This document shows, in pieces, positions 36,295 to 46,691 of a DNA stretch of 64,000 nucleotides. Both the position numbers and the translations under genes were made by a program. The DNA is taken from the NCBI GenBank assembly GCA_001414345.1, contig LLCB01000104.1, positions 1 through 64,000 on the forward strand, given 5' to 3'. Origin of the DNA: Hymenoscyphus infarciens. Lineage: Eukaryota; Ascomycota; Leotiomycetes; Helotiales; Helotiaceae. The notes below the pieces were generated by a model, which had not been told where the DNA came from, did no database searches, and saw only the letters and a list, made by a program, of their open reading frames with translations. Each line of letters opens with the position of its first letter. Position 1 is the first letter of the stretch.

Positions 36295-37787
36295 TCATGA
36301 TCCAGTAACCATAAATCCCACGCCGGCGATAACACCAGAAACAACAAGCGCCGTCAAAATTCCTGCTCCCGCTCTATCCTTCCCCGTAATAACAAGATCC
36401 GCCCCTCCAGAACTATCAGTTACCGAACCTGCAGCCGAATTACCTGCACTAGTACCGCCAGTGCTATTCGTAGCGAGGTCTGCCGCACTATCAATCAACA
36501 TACTCTGCACAACACTTAGTGCACTCATTTGTTCACCAAGTCCGTACAATCCATCCCAAGTGGCACCTGCGGACCAGTGCTCTCCACAAGTAACGCCGTC
36601 TGTGCCACCGTTGCATTGGGAAGCCGCTGCTTTGGCGGAGGGTTGGAGGTAAGATTGGATGGTTGAGTGGGTGAAGGGTGCGATTTTGGAGGTTGCTGCC
36701 ATCCAGCGGGCGAGGAAGCCTTTGAAAGTTTGTTGATCCGTGTTACATGTTCCGGCGGCTCCAGCGGCTGTGGTGGTAACATCTTCGCAGGCGGATTCGT
36801 ACATAATTGTGTCTTTGAAAAAGATTGATGTTCCATTCAGGAGACCAGTGACTCGAGGTTTCCAGAGGGAAGAACCATTCGTCTTAGGCTTTGAATTAGT
36901 ATTTGAAGAGCTTGAATGGGGGAAGATATGAACTTACATAGTTGTACATCATGGCCGCTCCAAACAAGTAGATTCCCTGGTTGTAAGACCACTGCCTGTG
37001 ATCGATAGACGTGCAATTATCCAAATCACTAGATCCATCATAAACGGCATAAGCATCGCTCATCAATCCCGAATCTTCCATCCAATCCCAGGTTTTCACC
37101 GCCCATTCCGCATAACTCGAGTTTCCGGTGTAAACAGCTAGTCTCGAAGCCAAATTAAACAAACATCCATTGGCAATGGAGTTCTTGTACGTATATCCGG
37201 TGTTGAAGGTAAAGATCTGCCATCTTAACCCACCACCACAAGTCGTCGTATCCCATCTACTAGCCAGATCATTAAACACTGCTTGAGCGAGAGCTAACCA
37301 GCCTGCTTGCGTTGAATCCGGGTTTTCGAATTTCACCTCTGCTGCTGTCATAGCGGACATTCCCCAAAATCCTTGATCATCGTTTCCCAATGTCTTGGTC
37401 TGGTTGGTTGGCATATAATCGTTATCGTCGCCTACTTGCGATATGAGTGCTTGCTTTACTACTGCGTTGTACGTCGTATCTCCTGTGTAATACCAGTATT
37501 CGACCATCGTTCCAAATAGGGCTCCGGCTTCCCACCAGTAGTAGGGCTGGGGAAGATTTCCTGGGTTGTCTCCTGTGTTGTTTCCGGTGTAGTATTTCAT
37601 TGCGCCGTAAGCTATCGTCTTTGCGGTGCTTTTTATCGAGGCTAGATGCTGTCAGAGTCTTCAGGGTGATAATAAGGGGTGAGAATTGCTCACTGTCTGA
37701 TGTGATATCCAAGGTAAGGGCTGATGCTATCCCACTCAGTGAAGAGGAGATGGCAATGCCATATGTTAACATATTTTGTACTCTCAT
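36295..37787 (-). CDS. DCW1: GPI-anchored GH76 mannosidase, Dcw1/Dfg5 type
   Basis: Three exons (37787-37694, 37641-36938, 36882-36295) join to 461 aa. Dcw1/Dfg5 enzymes act on the alpha-1,6-mannan part of GPI glycans and help transfer GPI-proteins to the cell-wall glucan; they work at the plasma membrane. A signal peptide ([23 protein letters not shown]) is followed by [40 protein letters not shown]. The catalytic Asp pair lies in [12 protein letters not shown] (Asp119-Asp120). Also conserved are [19 protein letters not shown] and [17 protein letters not shown]. The C-terminus ends in a GPI signal: a small-residue region then a hydrophobic tail ([20 protein letters not shown]). Introns of 52 and 55 nt; the first acceptor was chosen because only CTAG at 37642-37645 keeps the family frame. 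Dcw1 and Dfg5 cannot be told apart by eye. Confidence 0.9.
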
Positions 37788-38365
37788 CCTCGTAGAGGTC
37801 GCCTTCTCTCTTCGTGTGTCGTGATTGCAATTGATATACGGCAAAAATCCTTTCTTAGATCCAAGACAAGCACAATCCCAGTTCGAATATCCAGACACAG
37901 TAACGAGTGAAATGGATTAAAGTTTGATACAGAAAACGAAAGATGTCAAGAGTTGTGAAAGCAAAATGAAGCAGGACAGAACAAGAAATCCGAAAAACGA
38001 GGAGACACTTCACGCGTTCCACTCATATGTCCGCACCATTTTGATAAATTAACCCACATCGATACGGGCTGCCGGCGACGCTGATTACACCCCACCAAAA
38101 AAGACGTATAGGACTGAAGTTCTCCATTAAAAGGGCTGAGTCAAGAGAAAGTTACCCATAAAATCCAAGAATAGAGTGTAGATCAACCAGCAATGCCAGT
38201 GTTTGTGGCCCAAGCGAGACATATCAGACCCATATTGCTCCATAAAACCCATAAAATGGATGCTTAGCAACCCACCAATTTGATGAACGTGTGCTAATTG
38301 CTAAAGCATGGTGGCGCGTTATTTTCCTGGTCGTGAAGAGTGGAGAGAGATTGACGCGGACGTCT
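37788..38365. promoter_or_regulatory. Upstream region of the GH76 gene
   Basis: About 580 bp, no ORF of note. It holds the GH76 promoter and, at its far end, the 3' end of the candidate small secreted protein gene on the same strand. Confidence 0.5.
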
Positions 38366-38699
38366 TCAAACGCGCATACGTAGATGGAGCTCCCTCGAGA
38401 TGAGAGACGTGATGGTCAAATTTCGAGGGAAAATGATGAAGATATAATATTGAGAAAGACTGCAGCCTTGAGTTTCGAGGTTATCGGTTGCCTTAGAATT
38501 GGCAGCGGTTGCTCGAGTATGTTGCACGCTTGGAAAAAGCTTGCGAGGTCGATTGTCCTCACCCCCTGAAATAAACAAAAAATGAAGTGGGGAAAGGAAA
38601 GGCCGACTCACCGTGGCCGATGAAATGCCGGCCCGAAACAAACGGCTGTGCCGGAAACCACCATGACAACACCAAGCTAAGACTTGTGAATAGCTTCAT
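38366..38699 (-). CDS. Candidate small secreted protein
   Basis: Two exons (38699-38612 and 38565-38366) joined across a 46-nt intron (GTGAGT...TTTCAG) give 95 aa in frame. The start, MKLFTSLSLVLSWWFPAQPFVSG, looks like a signal peptide with possible cleavage after residue 22 or so. The mature part is short, with one cysteine and a hydrophobic patch (YYIFIIFP) that could be a second membrane segment. No family was recognised. The support is the coincidence of signal peptide, consensus donor, acceptor and frame; it could be a chance reading. Antisense ORFs exist but lack such structure. Confidence 0.35.
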
Positions 38700-39424
38700 T
38701 ATTTATCTCTCGAATACATTCCAACACACAACGCAAGTCCATTGAATTCGTATCCTCCTCTTATGTATATCTCTCATATATGACACGTGCTTGCCTCCTG
38801 CTGCCTGTCTCCGCTAGACACTAAAAGCGGCAGTAAAAAAAAAGGCAGTAAATATTTCAGGGTCGTACCTACATCGCCTGCCTGCCTCCTGGCGCAATTC
38901 AATTATTTATAAAATTAACCTAGATGAGGTTGATAAACTTCAACTCTTTCAAAATAGGTTAAAGACTCTAGATTAACGAGCAGTCTTTACTGCCGCTTTT
39001 ATTGTCCATCGTATCAACCTGGCATTCAGCCCACCGGCCCTGCTATGCCGCAGCGAACGAGGACCGTCGTATAAGTGTCCAACCTGGACGTCGCAAACAA
39101 GGTCAGTAATCAATTCCCTCCGTGGAAAAAATGAGGGTGTATTCTTTTCATCCCCCTCCGCCGGACCTTCTTCAGCACAGTTGCAAAAGACAGGTGGGTG
39201 GGGGATACTTGTGGACGATAAAGAGCAACGACATCGAGGATGGACGCTATTACTTTCCAAATACCCCTAAAAAAATATACACGAATCCCAGAAGCGCGAG
39301 AAGACAAAGAAGCCTCAATCAGCACTTCGCAGGCTGGTGAAGAGAATTGTTCGCTGCATCCAAGGCCCTGTAAGTCGATTTGTGATTTCATGAACTTGGC
39401 TGATCTTCATAGCTTAAACGATTA
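38700..39424. other. Intergenic with a MITE
   Basis: Contains the 176-bp TIR element at 38824-38999. The remainder shows only short overlapping ORFs on both strands. Confidence 0.55.
38824..38999. mobile_element. 176-bp MITE with TA target duplication
   Basis: Perfect 14-bp terminal inverted repeats: AAAGCGGCAGTAAA at 38824-38837 and its reverse complement at 38986-38999, with TA on both sides (38822-38823, 39000-39001). Size, short TIR and TA duplication fit a mariner-type MITE. The same terminal 14-mer occurs at 18406-18419. Confidence 0.85.
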
Positions 39425-40444
39425 GTACCTGAATATATCATAGAGCAATCAGTACCAACCTCGTCTGAAGTCGAGGTTCTGACATGGTCCCAAGATATTT
39501 CTCCCCAAAACCAATGTGCACTTCTCAGCCGCCTCCCAATTGAAGTCCGGCGCCAAATCTATGAAGAGCTATTCTCCGATCAGTCACGAAAATGGCATCT
39601 CGGTTGGCCACATGAAGTAATTCAACGCAAAGGAAAGAACAGGGGAATGGTTAAACAAGCATGGTCCCACTGTCCCTGTCCCAAACGCTATCTACCAAAC
39701 TCTCCCCATCACTGGTGTATTTCCCACAAAGAATTCGTCCGCCGTCCAGATCATCCCCCAGGAATCGAGAATTAGTTCCTTCTCACCTGTCGACAAGCGC
39801 AAGTCCCTCTCTTCCGTATACCCAAAGCAAAAAAGTAGTTAATCAATTCCTAAAGCTATATCGAGACTTCACTAATCTTATATAGCAAGATAGTTTTCGG
39901 CTTCGAATCCCCTAACGCCCTTAGAAAATTGACCTAAAACCTCTCTCTTCCCCTCCTTCACTCTATCACATCACTAGACTTAGAATGGGAAATGAACTGC
40001 TTCCGCGATCTAAAGCCATCCCCCTACTTCATCAAACATCTCGATATAAACTATCCTAAACCCGGCTCCTAATACCTGTTAACCAATCCTCAACCCTAAG
40101 CCAGTGTCGTAGCAAACCTCGCCTACAAAATATTTTGGGACCTGGTCTCGACCTTCAAATCCTTGGAAAGATTGAGAGTGAGGATCTGGACTTATCACCA
40201 TGAATATTACCAACCAAATTTTGGGATGACTCAGGGATTTGAAAGACTATGGCTCGACCCCTTGGTGAGATTTGAGGGGTTGGAGACTTTTTGTTTGGCG
40301 ATCAATGAGCCCTTTTGTGAGATTTTTGAGAAGGAGAGGGAGAGGATGGGGTTGAAGTTAAGAATTTTGAATTCGGCTGAGGGCCCTTTTCAGGATGATG
40401 ATGACCATGATGACGATGAAGAGGACGAGTATGATGATTTTTAG
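39425..40444 (+). pseudogene. DUF7730-like gene remnant
   Basis: The translation CALLSRLPIEVRRQIYEELFSD, then FLLTCRQAQ, then LYSKIVFGFESPNALRKLT and SITSLDLEWEMN follow the order of the DUF7730 family of fungal proteins: an F-box-like opening, a CRQ motif and an LYS-x-x-x-F motif. In-frame stops occur at 39773 (TAG), 39935, 40070 and 40097 (TAA). All would arise from CAG/CAA by one C-to-T change. The frame shifts by one between the CRQ and LYS segments, where an intron or indel may lie. The last part (about 40163-40444) is open and ends in an acidic tail. No start codon could be assigned, so the 5' limit is approximate. Confidence 0.65.
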
Positions 40445-41550
40445 CCAAGCACGGTGGGGTAATCATAAAGTGACGTTCTTAGGGAAGGGTGGCTTGTTGC
40501 CTTTGTCAACAGGGAATACGATACGGGCGATAGTAAATATTACAGAAATAGTTTAGAGGCATCGTAATTTGTTATTTAGGGGCTGGGACGCCGAAAAATA
40601 GCTTTGGTCAGTTGCCTCAACTGGGTTTCCCACCCTCAAACATCGCCTTTTGTGTATCCAAAATGTCTACAGTCGACTGAACATCGCCGCAAACACGCTC
40701 AAGCGGAGCGTCTTGGATGGGATCTCTGATAATTTTACGAACAAACGGGACTAGACGAACCCGGTTATCCCACACTCACTTTAAATCAGGGGGGGGGGAG
40801 GGGAAGCCTTGGCTTTGAATAGACGTTGAGTTTTGGAAGGGCATTGACTCAAAATTGGATCGTTCAAGAATAAACTTCTTTTACCTACAATCCACCCAAA
40901 CCAAAAGTCTTCCAATGTGACTTTTCAAAATACTGCCTTGAACCATATATACCATGGGCAGCTTGGCATTACTCCCAAACAATGAAAACCAATGAATCAA
41001 TAAAACGATACTCGTACTTTATTTAACTAACTTGAGTGTTCTAACCTTCGTAGAATATCTGTTTTGATTAAATGCTACTCGGATAAGTACATAATACACT
41101 ATAGTAACTCTAATCTCACAACTCGAACAATATAACCAAATGGCAGGAATTTCTAGACTCGCGGCTCAGTACTATACTGTATGGTTGATGAATCAGACAT
41201 GCTAGCTCGCTTGTGTTAACAGTAACATCAAATCGTGTACTGAGATCGTGTCGGATGTGACTCGCGACAAAAATTTGAATCGTTGCTTTGTGTTACGAGG
41301 GTTACCGCGTATGTATCCAGACAGTTTCTCATCAGAGGGGAGGTGTTGTGAGATAAAAGGGAAAATATCATTGGACACTCCTAACCAGTTGACCTAGACA
41401 CTCCTATTCATCCCCCCAGAACAAAGATAAACAACGATTGATAGTGCTAACAATACTTATAGCGTAAGAGCTATCGTGACAATGCTTCTCTCCTGCCTCC
41501 CAAGTCCCTCCCACTAGCTTTAGCTTCGGCCCGAGTCGCCAGAAAAACCT
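40445..41550. other. Intergenic
   Basis: No credible ORF. A G-run lies at about 40789-40803. Nothing else recognised. Confidence 0.5.
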
Positions 41551-43541
41551 TCACGCACTATTTCCCCCAGTCAAAATAACCATGATGAAGAGGAAGAGGT
41601 ATTTCATGACATCGCCCATGCTAATCCTCATAGTCGACAAGCGTCTCGCCGTCAAGGGAGCTTGGGTGACTTGGGTAACTTTGGTGGCTTTTATAACTCC
41701 TACGGCTCCTGCGGCTGCCGGGTTGACGACTTCGGGGCCCGTTTTGTTTTCTGTCTGGGGTTCGAATTCATGAGTTAATATCCTTGCATTAAGAACGAGA
41801 GGAAGAGAGAAACTTACTGAGTTCGTCAATATCATTCACAATCTCTTCAAGTGCTCGAGACAGCTCTAACGTTTCGCTGTACTCGCTCGACTCTCTGCCT
41901 TCGTATCGGGAAATTTTGGAATCAATTGTTGAACCCAATAGCGAATCTGATGGATGATCTGTATGTGAAGCATAAGTGGAGCTTTGACTTAGTACGCGTT
42001 GGCTTGCTTTCTCCCTCTCTTCGGCTTCTAGCTTTGAACGCAGCAACGATGAACGAGGACTGGTGGATGGTCGTTTGGCGTATGGCTTGCCCGAGTATCG
42101 TTGGTAAGCGGTCAGAGACGAAGACCGATTCGAGCCTTTTGAGGTTCGAGATCTTCCGCGTGGTCTATATTCAATCATCAGCATTTTCTCCAGAGTCAAC
42201 TAGCATTGTCCCAAAACCCGTCAGACAAAAAAAGCTGTCTGGGGTCTTTCGGATAATGGTCACATTGTTCCACCATTCTAAAGTCAAACAAGATTGAAAA
42301 AGTTGCTCCAAGACACTTGAAAGGATAAGAAGCTAACTCACCTTGGACGATGAGCCAGGGGTGTATTTCCGCTTGCACTTTCAGGTGTATTGACAACCGG
42401 GAAGTTAACAATGACGCTCTTTCCCGGTGGCGAATCGGGTGGTGGTGGAAACTCATCATCATTCTTGACTGCCTCTTCTTTATTTTCGTGAATATCGATT
42501 GGTCCAACCATCGCTTCTCCATAAAGCCCCCAACGATAACTAGGACATTCCTCGATGCTTTTTACACAAGGCAATTGGGTGACAATTTCTCTCGAGCTTG
42601 TTTTGTCCAACTCCTGAAGGAGGTCTACCTCCGCTTGGACAGCATATATCCGACACCCAAGAACCCCATATTTCATTCCCATATCGTTTTCGAATGCCGC
42701 CTGGGCTTCTTGTAGACAATCAATCCATGCTTCTAATTCTTTTGTCGAGAAAATATGGTCCTTCTCGTACTCGGGGGTGAGTTCTCGGACTCTATTCTTG
42801 ACGTCTTCAACAGCATTTCGGAGAGGTTGGATGCGCCTGTCGATTTCATCATGTTGTAGCAATTTCCATTTCGTATGTGCCTTTTCTTGTTGCAATAGCA
42901 CTTTCAAATCTTCACAAAGAATGTGACTTTTGGTCAAGATATCGTGGAATCGGCGTCCTCGGGCGGGTATTGAGAAGTCACGGAGGGTGGAAGATAATCT
43001 CGTAATGGCATTTGCAACGTCGTCTTGGGTAGAGGTATATTTGGGTCTAGGGGAATTAGTTTCAAGTTATACGAGTAGTTTTCCGCGACTAAGGCTTGGG
43101 TTGTAAAACAATCCGGGGACTAATGTGTGCTTGTTTAGTGCTAACTGAATTCTTGCAAGATGAGGTGAGGAGAGTGAGAACCGAGAGGACTTGCCTGATC
43201 ACAGGAGGTGGTGGAGTTTTTGGCAAGAACCAGTTTCGGGACTTTAGAAGGATGGAGTGGCCGTTTGTCAAAATGAATCGAGTAGGTAAGACTCGAATAA
43301 CAAGGATGGTGGGATAGAGAAAGAGTAAAACTGGGAAAGGAAGTCCATTGACAAAATTGGAGACAATTAGCTCGGCTGATTTTGAAGCTTGTTCCGACTC
43401 CAATGCTCCGGTGTTAAAGTCCTCATCTGGGGTCTCTTGTCCGGTACGAAATAAGTCCAATAGATGCTTGCTATAGCGATGTATCGGTGTTTGCGGTATC
43501 AAGATGTTGAGGGATGGAAGATGTTTCGATGGGGAGGGCAT
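41551..43541 (-). CDS. Hypothetical coiled-coil protein with C-terminal membrane anchor
   Basis: Four exons (43541-43195, 43046-42342, 42164-41818, 41750-41551) join to 532 aa, a consistent frame throughout. The N-terminal part has a hydrophobic segment (ELIVSNFVNGLPFPVLLFLYPTILVIRVL) at about 65-95. The middle (LTKSHILCEDLKVLLQQEKAHTKWKLLQHDEIDRRIQPLRNAVEDVKNRVRELTPEYEK) is strongly helical and charged, coiled-coil-like. A Ser/Arg-rich region follows. The last ~20 residues (VMKYLFLFIMVILTGG) form a terminal transmembrane anchor. Intron 1 (43047-43194) has a GC donor (CAG|GCAAGT). Intron 2 (42165-42341) is the least certain: several AG sites exist, and the one chosen is the only one tried that kept an open frame. 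No function is assigned; membrane tethering on an organelle is a guess from the anchor. Confidence 0.55.
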
Positions 43542-45060
43542 GATGTCTGTATGTGTTTTGAAACCAAAAATGACAATTGTAATGTTTTTTGTTGATGTAT
43601 CCAAGATGGTTGTAAAAGTACCACGAGATCCAGGTGGTTCCAGAATTCCGAGGCCGAAGTAAGAAGGAAGTTGCGACCAAGCAGTCGTGCCTTCCCCCAA
43701 AAACTCCCAAGATCTTAATACACAACTTTCTTGCCCAGGTTTATGTTTTTTTTCAAATGGTGGGTGACAGCGTGCTTCTCTTAAAGAATGAAGTTCGGTT
43801 TACCTGGTTCCCTTTCAAGTGCACAGAATGGGAAACGAGGGCTCGATACCATTATCCGAGGGCCTTCGTTTGTATGCATGCACCCTATCGAGGCTTGCCT
43901 TATTGATTGCAACTTATGGTCCCCGTCCAACCCAGTGAAAGTAAGTTTGAGATATGTACCGGCCTGGACAGTAAAAGTGACAGTAGTTGGTTCTTCTAGC
44001 TTTCTAGCAATAATCATGCTAGCTTCCGCCCTGTTCAGTCATGTATCGTTGAGGTCGCGATAAAGAAAAATCGGTACTCAAACCTCTCGATACGTTTTTG
44101 TTGAGCAAAAGTCATGTGTATGGGAGGGGATCTGAGGGGGGGTTATACTTGGGGCTACGACTTGTCCCTCGACTGCACCTTTTACCTTTGCAGGAGTGGC
44201 CAATTGTCATATAAATACAGCCACTTCCATCTCCTCAACCTCTATTTAATACTGTCTTTTTCGCCATTGCTCCAGGAATTCAACGCGCAACGTAACGCAG
44301 ACCAAGATATACAACGACTGCTGTATGCCCACGACAATTAACTCGTTCCAAAACTTGATACCTTGATGCATCTGGCTGTGACGGAATTTGAAAACGTCTG
44401 TGGAGGGGCCTGTCACCTGACAGCCTTTTCTGTGGCTGAACTCCACTGTCGTTTTCAATGGAAGTTTGATTACTTGCGTCCGTATTGAAAACCAAGAAAA
44501 CTACATTCCAAAACGAGTTACATGGAGGTGTATGTTTCTCTTTTTTTCTTGAATTTTGATAGAGTTGTTGTAATGCGAGGGGTTTACTCTAATCGCCAAT
44601 CTAACCCTATGGCACACTTTAAAGTATCAATCAACCCGGACGATAATTAAATGTTATTGTCCCAATCAAACCTAGTTTAAACCTTTCGGGTAATGACTTG
44701 CTTTATTCTAGAAGGCTGGAACATTGAGATGATAGCAACGGCTGCGTTGTTGTCTACCGAGGTTGATGCTCACTCCCACGATGGCTTCAACGGGTCTTTC
44801 TATACTACAACTCCTATGAACTTCGCATTTTATAAGTTTCTCTTATGGTGGTCAGTAGAAGAAGTTTTTTTTCTCGCGGAGGTTATTTGCGTATTCGATA
44901 TTGCTGTCATTATTCATTAGTTTCGAACTAGTACGCTCATGGTCTCTACACTTTCTGTTTTTGGATTGGTTTAGCTTAAAGAAAGGAACGGTACACTCTG
45001 TGTCGGTAGTCAATTTGTCGAAAAATCCGTTTCATCTTGCTTCCACCCGCCATCACCACC
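43542..45060. other. Intergenic
   Basis: 1.5 kb without a recognised gene. ORFs of 60-90 codons overlap on both strands and lack splice-consistent partners. It includes the promoters of the two flanking divergent genes. Confidence 0.5.
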
Positions 45061-45780
45061 ATGAAGCCCAACACTTTGCTCCAAAACATCTCCAGGATAG
45101 CCAAATTTCCTCCCCAGCCAATGAATCGCAGCCGCATTTTCACGCAATCCCCTCTCCGTACGTTCGGGGCCCAGCAACGTCACTTTCGCCAGTTTAACAA
45201 ACCCAAACCGTTTAATTTTCCCCAACAAACCAACGCTTTCAACGAATATTCCTTTAGCGCCAGAACTCCCTCACATCTTCTCACACTAAAGCAACGGTTC
45301 ACACGCAAACTAAGGTTTCACTACTTTATACTTTTCGCTCTCCCACTCGCTTGGGAAAATTATGAAAAAATCCACGAGAACTTGTATGGGAAAGAAGAAC
45401 TTAGTGCCGACGAAAGCATTGAAAAGTATGGCCCCGCTGGGTTCATTTTGGTGGAATTAATGAGATTATGTCGTGCTGATACTTGTGCTTATGAGCACTT
45501 CGGGATTGGGGCTGTCATGTTTTTTGTGCTTAGGAGTCGTTGGTCGACGTATGTATTTTTGACTCTTCCTTATACTTTATCGTGAAATGAGAGGATGTTT
45601 GCTGATAAATTTTGGTGTAGGTATAACACAAAATCTCTATGGTTTCGTCCCCTATTTTGGAACTACTATGTCTGGGGTGCTTTGTGGGTTTATGAGAAGC
45701 TCAAGTCTTTCCCGAAGGATGGTTCAGGGGCTTACTTTACTTTAGAAGGTGAGAAGTATGGAATTTGTTATTTGGTTTAA
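45061..45780 (+). CDS. Hypothetical protein, probably mitochondrial
   Basis: Two exons (45061-45548, 45621-45780) join to 215 aa across a 72-nt intron (GTATGT...GTGTAG). The N-terminus (MKPNTLLQNISRIAKFPPQPMNRSRIFTQSPLRTFGAQQRHFRQF) is rich in Arg, Ser and Gln and free of acids, like a mitochondrial targeting peptide. A hydrophobic helix (FHYFILFALPLAW) follows near residue 90. Another segment, FGIGAVMFFVLRSRWST, precedes the splice and WFRPLFWNYYVWGALWVYEKL follows it. An inner-membrane small protein is a reasonable inference. I do not recognise the family. Confidence 0.65.
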
Positions 45781-45877
45781 TGGGAAGTTGGAAGAAGTGG
45801 TGTGTTGTCTTTCCATCGCATGAAGACTAAGTGATTGGTTCCCAAATCGCTCATTCAAGCTTAAAATCTCTTTCACC

Positions 45878-46399
45878 CAGACTTGGGCGGCGATATAATA
45901 TTATATCGGGTTATCGCGATATATATCGTACGATAAATATCGTAAATTCTTATCTAATATAATAAATAGCGTTAAAAAAGTAACGATAATCAATAAATAT
46001 CGATGTTTTGGCGCACGTGTCTTACAGTACTGAATATATATTATATAACTTATATTTTCTTTTTAAAATGTACTTTATTATATTAAAAAGTTATTATATA
46101 AAGCTTAATTTAGTATAAAGGACTTATAATAAGATATTTAATCTCTTAGAGTTATAAATAAGTATATTTTACTATAAAAATCATATAACTTTCTCTTTTT
46201 AGAAAAAAGTAAGACTAAGTATTCTATTATCTCTTAGGCTAAAAGAGCTATTCTCCTCTAGATTAACTATTTTCCGCTAATAATCAATATATTGTCAGTT
46301 ACTCTTAGAAATCTAGTATCGATTGGATTACTTAATATAATATAATAAATATTGTAGACCCCTCTGATATGCCACTGGTAATATCGCCGCCTAAGTCTG
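45878..46399. mobile_element. 522-bp TIR element, hAT-like ends, partly RIP-mutated
   Basis: Ends CAGACTTGGGCGGCGATAT (45878-45896) and the reverse complement of CAGACTTAGGCGGCGATAT (46381-46399): 19 bp with one G/A difference. The CAG opening is hAT-like, but no clean 8-bp target duplication is seen. Subterminal palindromes built of ATATCG repeat inside. The interior is AT-rich with some CpA left and has no ORF, so it is a non-autonomous copy. Confidence 0.75.
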
Positions 46400-46691
46400 A
46401 TTTTCAGGATCTGGTTATGTAGATTTTTCGTTAGCGAAAATTCCTCTTCCCTTTTGGTAAGATGGTTAACATTACCTGGAATCTCTCGACATCGTCAGCC
46501 AGAATCTCTGGAATCTCTTTTTGGGGCTGAGGATTTTTGTTGGGAGGCGCGGCTTGCTGTTGTTGAACTTGGGATAGAGAATTGCCACTGTTGGAGACAT
46601 CTCAGAAGGACAAGATCTAATTTGAAATTCGCTATATCTGTAGTGAGTTTGAGCCGAAACTCCTTGTTTTCGACACCTTTCAGGGGAAGAG

